Assembly: GCA_903921605.1 (NCBI GenBank)
Contig: CAIXQV010000961.1
Coordinates: 1 to 16,531, forward strand
Length of the DNA: 16,531 bases
Direction: 5' to 3'
Source: an uncultured Planctomycetaceae bacterium
GTDB taxonomy: Bacteria; Planctomycetota; Planctomycetia; Planctomycetales; Planctomycetaceae
In this document: one piece after another, positions 1 to 5,980 of the stretch
Position numbering within the stretch: position 1 is the stretch's first letter
How the letters are laid out: every line of letters starts with the position of its first letter
Translations under genes and position numbers: made by a program
Notes under the pieces: generated by a model
What the model was told of the DNA's origin: nothing
The model's input: the letters and a program-made list of their open reading frames with translations, nothing else
Database searches by the model: none

Positions 1-96
1 CGTGCAAGAAAAAGAAATCCCACAAGAGCAACCATGCTTATGAAGCCACGACATGAGGCCAGGCGTGAACTGCTCAAACGAAGAGGCGATAACTAA
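1..96 (+). other. possible 3' end of an ORF cut by the window edge
   Basis: Frame 1 is open from the first base to a TAA at 94-96 and encodes a short basic tail ending in 'RRELLKRRGDN'. A second frame (from base 3) is open for 17 codons and is also Lys-rich. Neither can be recognised, and the length is too short to prove coding. It is listed only because a gene entering from the left would end here. Confidence 0.15.
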
Positions 97-583
97 GTGC
101 CATTCGTCGATGTGACCGGAGCAGTTTAGCAACTTGAGTGAAAGTGACACAGGACGGTTCGTCCCGTGTCACGAACGCGGCCGTTCACTGGCTGCCAAGC
201 GTTGACCCGCGCAATCACTCTGACTACGTTTCTCATCCTCTCGATCTGCGATCGGTCCAATCCATACCTGCAGCAGAAGATCAATAGCTGGCCTGCGTTG
301 CCCTTCGCTCGGACGCTTAAGACAACTCGGCAAACAGTATCACCGCTCCGCTGAAGGCCGAAGCGAACGGCTAAAATCTTCTCCGTAGGAGACTTACATT
401 CTCTCTTCCAAACCGGTTTATCCCGGCAGGCCCATCGATTCGTCGGATTTTACCTGCACTCCGAATTGCTAAATTCTCCATTACATTTGCCAGGTTTGTT
501 GAAACTTTCTCGCTTAGTTCTAAATCGAATGGTCAGCGACCTTTGAGTCCGTTTGATGCACTACCCAGGCGTTGAGGTTGGAG
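97..583. other. gap without recognisable gene
   Basis: No convincing coding region is visible on either strand. The one clear structure is the hairpin at 144-172, listed separately. The 62-codon open frame at 166-354 has no recognisable protein pattern and no ribosome binding site. Confidence 0.5.
144..172. repeat. strong inverted repeat (hairpin)
   Basis: The arms gtgacac-a-ggac and gtcc-c-gtgtcac pair over 11 bases with a single A/C mismatch around a 5-base loop (ggttc). There is no T-run on either side, so it is not a classical intrinsic terminator. It could be a terminator without a U-tract, a protein binding site, or a remnant end of a small mobile element. It lies shortly after the possible gene end at 96. 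Confidence 0.5.
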
Positions 584-792
584 ATGTTGAACTTTGAAAT
601 CGATCGAGTCGCTACCGAGTTTGAGAAGAAGTGGAGCCCGAACTTTCGCTGCTTTCAGGAGCACCTGAAACAGTTGGTGCTGAAGATCAGCAGGGACTCC
701 TGAAACTTCTCATCGAAGTGGATGTTGAGCTCTGCATGACCAACGATGTACATGTGGACGCTATCCGCCCTATGAATCCTCACGGCAGGTAA
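584..792 (+). pseudogene. frameshifted N-terminal fragment resembling planctomycete Ser/Thr protein kinases
   Basis: From ATG 584 the frame reads 'MLNFEIDRVATEFEKKW', then hits a stop. From about 655-661 a second frame continues with 'APETVGAEDQQGLLKLLIEV' and 'DVEL' to a TAA at 790-792. Joined, the two halves resemble the regulatory leader found before the kinase domain in many planctomycete Ser/Thr kinases: an acidic helix of the 'ID..c..FE..W' kind followed by 'APE....LL.ELl.vDlEl'. The kinase catalytic domain is absent, because the ORF ends and a gene on the other strand follows. I read it as a decayed fragment with one frameshift near 650-660. The family assignment is from memory of the pattern and could be wrong. 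Confidence 0.35.
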
Positions 793-901
793 ATTCTTTT
801 CTGCCGCTCGCCTTACACGTGTGAGTGTTATGATGTTGCGAAGCCACTGTTAAGTTCCTCGTTATGGCATGGAACAGAAACTTTCAGGAATGTGCCGCGT
901 T

Positions 902-1630
902 TCAGTGTACGGGTTCACCACAGACGCCCGCATACAGTACGCTGTCGGTCTGTGGCAGTCGGAGTTCCGTGGCGATTTCACGCTCCAGGCAAGCGCCCAT
1001 GGGAACGGTGCTTAGTCCAAGGCTCGCCGAAACCAGGCAAAGGTTCTGCATGAGGTGTCCTGCCTCCAGCAGCAGGAAGCGGTCCCCGCGTTCACCATAC
1101 TTCTCAGCGACTCGCTGAGTTTCCCCGATCATCAGCCAAAGAAACGCGCCTCCATCGATCCGGTGAAGGGATGGAACGAGTTCCCGCCATCGTTCTGGAG
1201 TTGTTCCGTCAGAAAGCTGCGACAGCTCGTGGCCAACCCGGTCGTAGTGATAAACGCCTGCCGGAAGCCAGCCGCCCTGCCAGTGGACGACAAACAACTC
1301 AACCGCCTGCAGCCCTCCAGCGGACGGCGCTGGGCCGCGAAATTGGTCACCCGTGATTCCGTGCGAGGCTTGCAGCAATCGCCCGAGTGTGTGGATTGCC
1401 GGGAATTGTGTCTTCAGCTTTCGGGGGGAACGGCGATTGGCGAGCACCCCGTCGAGGCTGTGCCGCCAGCGTCGGCGGTTGCGCGGCAGCGGCCATTTCG
1501 GGTAGCCGGGGTAGCGGCGAGGTTCGGCGACATTGGCGTCAGCTTCCGCCCGTTCTATTCGCTGGACGAGCTCTGGCAAATAGAGGCGATCCAGTTCCAT
1601 CAGCCGCAACCATGAGGTGAGAGAATTCAT
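902..1630 (-). CDS. sagB-like: SagB-type FMN-dependent dehydrogenase of a TOMM/RiPP cluster
   Basis: Nitroreductase-fold flavoprotein of the SagB/ThcOx family. In TOMM pathways this enzyme uses FMN to oxidise azolines, made by the cyclodehydratase, to aromatic thiazoles or oxazoles. Numbered from ATG 1630 (242 aa), it shows the signature 'RRSPRKL' (66-72), the FMN-binding 'PSAGGLQ' (102-108), 'YGERGDRF' (178-185) and 'EAGHLMQNL' (189-197), followed by 'ASLGLSTVPMGA'. The frame stays open back to 1735, but that would overlap the YcaO gene by 92 bases with residues unlike the family. ATG 1630 lies 13 bases after the YcaO stop and is the natural operon start, although its ribosome binding site is weak. 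It is the last gene of the operon. No hairpin plus T-run terminator is visible after it. Confidence 0.9.
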   Translation of the reverse strand: MNSLTSWLRLMELDRLYLPELVQRIERAEADANVAEPRRYPGYPKWPLPRNRRRWRHSLDGVLANRRSPRKLKTQFPAIHTLGRLLQASHGITGDQFRGPAPSAGGLQAVELFVVHWQGGWLPAGVYHYDRVGHELSQLSDGTTPERWRELVPSLHRIDGGAFLWLMIGETQRVAEKYGERGDRFLLLEAGHLMQNLCLVSASLGLSTVPMGACLEREIATELRLPQTDSVLYAGVCGEPVH

Positions 1631-1643
1631 TGTGGTTTTCCAC

Positions 1644-2882
1644 TCAGGCAAATGGATGAGGCGGCACGGAGACCCATTCGGCGGCGTTTCGGTGCTGCCA
1701 CATTGGGCCCCCGAGAAACGGCAGACGATGATCACCGTGCAGCGGTTGTAGTCCAGGGATCAATACACGCAACACGAGCCAATCCAAGGGGGGCGAGACA
1801 AACCCTGGCGGCGTGAGGTTTCGGAAAAGAACGGGATGGGCTTTCCCAAGTTTCGCCTGCAGGTCCTGAAGCCTGTCTGTGCCATCGGCGTGGGGATCGC
1901 ACGTTGGCTTAATAGATTTTTCCAGCACGGTCTCTGACAATCGTTCGGGGTTCAGGACATAGTACATCGCGTGCTCAAAGAACGTCTTGGGAACCTTCAA
2001 TTCCGGTTGCCCTTCTTTATGCCATCTGGACAGCAGAGTCCGCAGGCAATGTCGGCCCTGCACGGCTTCAAGAATGGATTTCATCCAGCTGGCCCGACGA
2101 GTTTCACGACACGAAGAACCTACAGAGAAGACCCAGCCTTCGTGATCGGGCCCACTCACGGTGACCATGGTCACATGATTGCTGTAGGGCGTGCGAATGT
2201 GATAGAAGCGATACTTGAGATTCGGGCGATCAATGCGACTCCAGACATCAGGACCAAGCAAATCGCGAATGCTTTCAGTGTCCCACTCCTCGACGGGGTA
2301 GACGCCCCACCATCCACCGACGATGGCGTCTCTTTCGATGACTTCCTGAGCACCTCGTAACAAGATCGGATCGCCCATACGGCCACTGGAAAGGCCTGTC
2401 GAGAAGCCGAATGTGTGATGCTGACACTCACCGTATCTTGGCATCAGGTACACCAATTCCTCAGGAACCCATGCGGGCTCGCCGGTCGAGGCTTCACGAC
2501 AGCAGACCCACCGGCAGATCGTCTCCGGTGTCAGGGAAGGAAAGGGGAATCCGAGCGATTTGTATTGCTCCGAATGAAACAAAACCCAGCGTCCGGGATC
2601 GATGGCAGGTTCGTCCAGTGGCCATGTAGCCCATGATGACTGGAGCGATTCATCAGCAGGCAGCACGCGTGCCAGCATTCGTTCGATGGCCTCACCCACA
2701 CACGCCTGCTCCGCAGCTTCCGCCGACCAGCCAGCACCGGAGCACGCAATTTGCTCCTCCCCAGTGTTCCAGCCGGGCACTTCACCGGCTGTCATCGCTA
2801 AAGACGGATCATGCGGTCGCAGCTCGACGTGTACGAGGAGGTTGAAGATTCCCGTGAAACGGCTCTCATACCATGCGGGCAC
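1644..2882 (-). CDS. sagD-like: YcaO-domain azoline cyclodehydratase (TOMM D protein)
   Basis: ATP-dependent YcaO enzyme. It phosphorylates the amide backbone so that Cys, Ser or Thr side chains of a precursor cyclise to azolines. Motifs, in 412-aa numbering: 'GAGWSAEAAEQACVGEAIER' (49-68; Glu64 and Glu67 of the Mg/ATP site), 'STGLSSG' (161-167), 'AQEVIERDA' (178-186, second ATP motif), 'ILEAVQGR' (270-277), and the C-terminal 'LIPGLQPLHG' (374-383). It ends 'VPPHPFA', close to the proline-rich PxPxP tail typical of TOMM YcaO proteins. The start is GTG 2882, inside the end of the E1-like gene (17-nt overlap). There is no good in-frame ATG nearby. It is a stand-alone D protein, not fused to the C protein, as in the streptolysin S system. 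Confidence 0.92.
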   Translation of the reverse strand: MPAWYESRFTGIFNLLVHVELRPHDPSLAMTAGEVPGWNTGEEQIACSGAGWSAEAAEQACVGEAIERMLARVLPADESLQSSWATWPLDEPAIDPGRWVLFHSEQYKSLGFPFPSLTPETICRWVCCREASTGEPAWVPEELVYLMPRYGECQHHTFGFSTGLSSGRMGDPILLRGAQEVIERDAIVGGWWGVYPVEEWDTESIRDLLGPDVWSRIDRPNLKYRFYHIRTPYSNHVTMVTVSGPDHEGWVFSVGSSCRETRRASWMKSILEAVQGRHCLRTLLSRWHKEGQPELKVPKTFFEHAMYYVLNPERLSETVLEKSIKPTCDPHADGTDRLQDLQAKLGKAHPVLFRNLTPPGFVSPPLDWLVLRVLIPGLQPLHGDHRLPFLGGPMWQHRNAAEWVSVPPHPFA

Positions 2883-3786
2883 AGGAGCACCCCTGACAAG
2901 CTGGATCCTTGAAGACCCGGTGCCCGCTCACTTCCATGGAATCCAGCTCAAGCACATGCAATCGAAAGACAGCGGACAGCGGCGAATCGTTCAACTGGCC
3001 CAGCTTCCAGAAAACAAGCTGCTCCAGAATTGTCAGGCCCTCAGAGGGAAACGGGACTGCAGTAAAGTGACCTTCGTTCTGCCCATGTTTCACGAGAGAT
3101 TCATAAAGATGTGGTGCCGGAGACAGCCACTGAAAATGTCGCATCAGACATTCCAGACAAGGGCCTGCATTTGGCAGAAACACGGGACTCACAAAGCCAC
3201 GGCTCGCCGGCCCCGTCGTCGCCCAAAGCCATGGACCCGCTGCAGCCTGCTGGCAACGAGTGTTGAATTGAAGTACAGCGCCGGGATCAAGTGCGTCCTG
3301 GCACAATACGGTCAGCACCGAGGCTGACTGCGTCCCAGATTTGGACAGGATGGGCCACAATGTTTGATTTGCGGGTTTTGGGGCTGCGGCTTCCGTGACG
3401 TTCGGCTCAGGCTTATTGCTTAAAAAACGTTCTCCGGCCGTTTTCTTCAGTCGATCAGCTAACTCGCCCCGTCCCTCGACTACCAGGCGGAACGAGTTGG
3501 GAATCAGGAGCCCCTCCACTGGCCCGTCAATCAGGATGCGTTCGCCGTAGAGCCGTTCCATCAGTTTGCGTGCCGCCTCACGATCCGCATCGGGAACTTC
3601 AAGCAGCAATGTTGAGAGCAATGTTCGCCCATCGCATCGCCTCAGCAGGCTGGACATGGACGAGGCGAGCGATCCGGCACGAATAGAGTAACGCACATCC
3701 TCGCCTGCAATGAGATGCAGCAGCTCGCCGTCTGCAATCACGGTAAACGGCAGGGCACATTGCGGATAAGCGTAAGCGGCATTCAT
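2866..3786 (-). CDS. sagC-like: ocin-ThiF/E1-like TOMM precursor leader-binding protein (C protein)
   Basis: Partner of the YcaO enzyme: it binds the leader of the precursor peptide and activates cyclodehydration. Residues 1 to about 90 fit a winged-helix RiPP recognition element (PqqD-like; '...IAGEDVRYSIRAGS...LLRRCDGRTL...'). The rest is a reduced E1-like fold. Four cysteines form the expected zinc tetrathiolate: Cys210 and Cys213 ('GPCLECL', followed by the family's large aromatic/His segment) and Cys297 and Cys300 ('CQGC'). An extra Cys302 lies nearby. No adenylation motif is visible, as is normal for SagC-like proteins. At 306 aa it fits the short ocin-ThiF-like class. ATG 3786 overlaps the stop of the gene before it (ATGA), which implies translational coupling, and its 3' end overlaps the YcaO start. 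Confidence 0.85.
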   Translation of the reverse strand: MNAAYAYPQCALPFTVIADGELLHLIAGEDVRYSIRAGSLASSMSSLLRRCDGRTLLSTLLLEVPDADREAARKLMERLYGERILIDGPVEGLLIPNSFRLVVEGRGELADRLKKTAGERFLSNKPEPNVTEAAAPKPANQTLWPILSKSGTQSASVLTVLCQDALDPGAVLQFNTRCQQAAAGPWLWATTGPASRGFVSPVFLPNAGPCLECLMRHFQWLSPAPHLYESLVKHGQNEGHFTAVPFPSEGLTILEQLVFWKLGQLNDSPLSAVFRLHVLELDSMEVSGHRVFKDPACQGCSCARMV

Positions 3787-4481
3787 TGGGGGGCGTCGCC
3801 TGCAGCGGCGATCATTCGTTTTTGGACCGTGTTGACCACGTCTGATTGATGATTCAGCAACATGTTGTTCACAAGAAACTCCGGATATTGCCGGTACTTC
3901 CTTTGAGCCGTATAGACAAAAAGCGTTTGACCCGGGCCTTGTGGCGTGATTCGAATATTCCCCTTATTAATAATCAGATCATCCGCCGGTGCGTCCCACC
4001 AGGCTTGATAGCCGCCACCGGGCAGCTCCTCCATCGTCACGATCATGTCCAGTGTAATTGTCCCCAGGGGCGTCATGACGTCGGCGATGACATGTCGACG
4101 ATTTTGTTCCAGCGGTCCTGCTTGCTCTTTCTGACGCACGGACTCAAACAGTTTCTGCCACTCGTCGCCCGACAGCATTTCCCACGCCTGTTCGATCGCA
4201 ACCGGGATTACTACGGCCGTTCGAATTTCTCGATTCCCATCGTCGGACATGACGATTTTCGTGAGGGCTCCCTGCTCAGGAGTGGCAGGGTCATCCATTT
4301 TACTGACTGCCGAGGTTCCACGCAGGTAACACGCGCCCAACAGCAATGAAAAGCTGAGCAATCCAGTCAGAAGGATGCCTGTGACCGATCGCTTTCTGGA
4401 CCTTCGGCCGTTTTTTGCCTGGTGCGACAAAGGTGCTTGCACTGCTGCGATTGCACTCTTGGTATCAGAAGCGTCGTCCAT
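3783..4481 (-). CDS. membrane-anchored or lipoprotein SRPBCC (START-like) protein
   Basis: 232 aa from ATG 4481. The start overlaps the stop of the upstream gene by one base (TGATG), and the stop overlaps the next start (ATGA), so it is translationally coupled on both sides. Residues 1-32 are polar and end in the basic patch 'RRSRKR'. Residues 33-50 are a hydrophobic segment ending 'LLLGAC' (Cys51), a plausible lipobox, though the long N-region also fits a simple membrane anchor. Residues about 82-228 look like an SRPBCC/polyketide-cyclase helix-grip fold: 'VVIPVAIEQAWEMLSGDEWQ' followed by antiparallel strands and a C-terminal amphipathic helix. This fold binds hydrophobic small molecules or lipids. 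Its place between precursor-like protein and modification enzymes suggests immunity, product binding or lipid interaction (inference). The frame is open back to 4658, but that part would lie antisense-free inside the upstream gene and is rejected. Confidence 0.7.
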   Translation of the reverse strand: MDDASDTKSAIAAVQAPLSHQAKNGRRSRKRSVTGILLTGLLSFSLLLGACYLRGTSAVSKMDDPATPEQGALTKIVMSDDGNREIRTAVVIPVAIEQAWEMLSGDEWQKLFESVRQKEQAGPLEQNRRHVIADVMTPLGTITLDMIVTMEELPGGGYQAWWDAPADDLIINKGNIRITPQGPGQTLFVYTAQRKYRQYPEFLVNNMLLNHQSDVVNTVQKRMIAAAGDAPQ

Positions 4482-5071
4482 CAACGGCCCCCAGTAATAA
4501 GCATGGCAAGTAACCCCATAACTAACAGGCCAACAAGGGTGCCTAGTAACATGCCCCCGGTTATTTTGCCAAGCTGGGCCCAATAACGGTCTCTGCATGG
4601 GAGGTCTCTGCGGATCGCAATCCGAAGCGCAGCCAAAAGGCTGGCCCCGAGCATCCATGCGGGCCCGAATATCAAAACCAATACATATATTGATTCGGCT
4701 GGTGCCGTAGGATCATCCCACGGTTCGAAGTTCGACGCTATTACAGCACCGATCACGATGACAATAAAAAAACTACTCCAAAACTGTCCCTGGCTGCTTG
4801 GCAGATGTTTGCGAGGCTCCGCTGTGCCCTCCCATGTATCAGAAACATTATGCACATCATCTTCTGGGCAATAGTCTCCTGCAACGGCCGCCCCAATCAC
4901 GCCACCAAGTGTGTGGAGGCAGCAGCAACAACAACTGCAGCAGGAACCGCAGGAGTACACAACCAAGTAACTCTTCTTCCGTTCACCGCGTTCAGGCAGG
5001 TGCTGTTTGATAAGATCGGCGTGATTCAACAGATCATAATCTCGCGTCAAATCGAAACCCTCCCGTAACAT
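4481..5071 (-). CDS. Cys-rich TOMM precursor-like peptide fused to a three-helix membrane domain
   Basis: First gene of the TOMM operon, 196 aa. Residues 1 to about 38 are a charged, leader-like segment. Residues 41-51 read 'CGSCCSCCCCC' (8 Cys and 2 Ser in 11), followed by 'LHTLGGVIGAAVAG', much like the heterocyclised cores of streptolysin S-type precursors. After Cys68 there is a polar linker (69-97), then three predicted membrane segments at about 98-114, 125-150 and 172-193, separated by 'NFEPWDDPT' and a basic loop ('RIAIRRDLPCRDRY'). TOMM precursors are normally short, free peptides, so a core fused to a membrane domain is unusual. Alternatives: a metal- or redox-binding Cys cluster, or the substrate being encoded elsewhere. 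No strong ribosome binding site precedes ATG 5071. The stop overlaps the SRPBCC start. Confidence 0.7.
   Translation of the reverse strand: MLREGFDLTRDYDLLNHADLIKQHLPERGERKKSYLVVYSCGSCCSCCCCCLHTLGGVIGAAVAGDYCPEDDVHNVSDTWEGTAEPRKHLPSSQGQFWSSFFIVIVIGAVIASNFEPWDDPTAPAESIYVLVLIFGPAWMLGASLLAALRIAIRRDLPCRDRYWAQLGKITGGMLLGTLVGLLVMGLLAMLITGGR
4919..4951 (-). other. candidate heterocyclisation core (Cys cluster)
   Basis: These codons encode residues 41-51 of the first operon protein: Cys at 41, 44, 45, 47, 48, 49, 50 and 51, with Ser at 43 and 46. Both TGC and TGT codons are used, so the tract is maintained at protein level and is not a simple codon repeat. In a cluster with YcaO, E1-like and SagB enzymes, this is the obvious candidate for conversion to thiazoles (inference). 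Confidence 0.55.
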
Positions 5072-5980
5072 TCACGTCAGCTGGACTAAATCTGAGTTGC
5101 CGCGCGCACCTGTTTACCGCCCATATGAACACCACTAAAGACTACCGAGTTTAAAAATCACTTGCAATCGCATTGGGCTCGAACCACGCCCTCACGTTAA
5201 AACGTTGCACTCACACATCTCGTCTCGAACACCGCCGTTGGTGCGATTGAATCGGTGAAGTGAATTCCTCGACTCCCATAACGACCTTGACGGAAACGCC
5301 TCCGCGCGGCCGTTTCTTATGCCTACTGATTTCGTGTTTTCAACGCGTTGATTCTGGTGCCGTTTTCGGGGATTCATGAATTTAGCCAGCCCGACGCACA
5401 GCTCGAAATCGCGGCTGTGTTTATGACGGTCAACTTCGCAAAGTCCCTCCCCGGACTGGCGCGCGGTGAAATTCTCGTCATCTGGAAGACGACGACATCT
5501 ATCTTCCCCATCACATCAGCAGCCACTTCACCTCCATTGAAGGCAATCGCCCCCCCCCAAAAAAAAGCTTTCAGTGACTACACAGTGCATATTTGGGAAG
5601 AAGACGCCACTGGCCTCCAGCCTCGCGTTTACACGACAGGCGTTTGAACACATCGGTGGCTGGCCGCTGACACTGCGAGGAGACTTTGATCAACAACGGC
5701 TCAACTGGCTCAACACGAGCGGCCCGGCCGCAGATCCATGTAGCGTTGCAAGCCCATCCTCCATGTTGCGATGGGGCTCCACAGGGGCCTATCACGGGCA
5801 AGCGTTGATGCAAGGGCCGGATGATGAGACGTGATATGCCAATGCGCAGGCCCAATGAACTTTTCAACGTAGCAGCACTATAAAACCAGGAAGGACCATG
5901 CCCTGATCGAGAGCAGGTATCAGCCGGTATGATCGTGCCTGCACGCCCCACTCGGCGGATTCGCAAGGTAACGGTTGCAG
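5072..5980. other. gene-poor stretch of about 0.9 kb
   Basis: No reliable gene is seen. The operon promoter must lie at the low-coordinate end, but no clear -35/-10 pair could be picked. Open frames at 5348-5647 (+) and 5571-5966 (-) lack family motifs and ribosome binding sites. The minus strand around 5715-5830 encodes, in another frame, 'PLWSPIATWRMGLQRYMDLR', which looks like a short decayed or repeated planctomycete sequence. A homopolymer pair at 5550-5566 is listed separately. Confidence 0.5.
5550..5566. repeat. homopolymer pair, 9 C followed by 8 A
   Basis: A run of nine C (5550-5558) is directly followed by eight A (5559-5566). It lies in the gene-poor stretch upstream of the TOMM operon and does not interrupt a recognised gene. 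Such tracts are prone to slippage and to sequencing error. Confidence 0.8.

Noticed and set aside
1055..1615. Open frame of 186 codons on the plus strand
   Set aside because: Antisense shadow of the SagB-type dehydrogenase; the minus-strand product has clear family motifs and this one has none.
2602..3327. Open frame of 241 codons on the plus strand
   Set aside because: Lies antisense to the YcaO and E1-like genes, whose conserved motifs are unambiguous; its composition is low-complexity and shows no domain.
5571..5966. 131-codon minus-strand frame downstream of the FGE-like gene
   Set aside because: No family motif; a neighbouring frame reads as a repetitive-looking planctomycete relic, so neither is supported as a gene.
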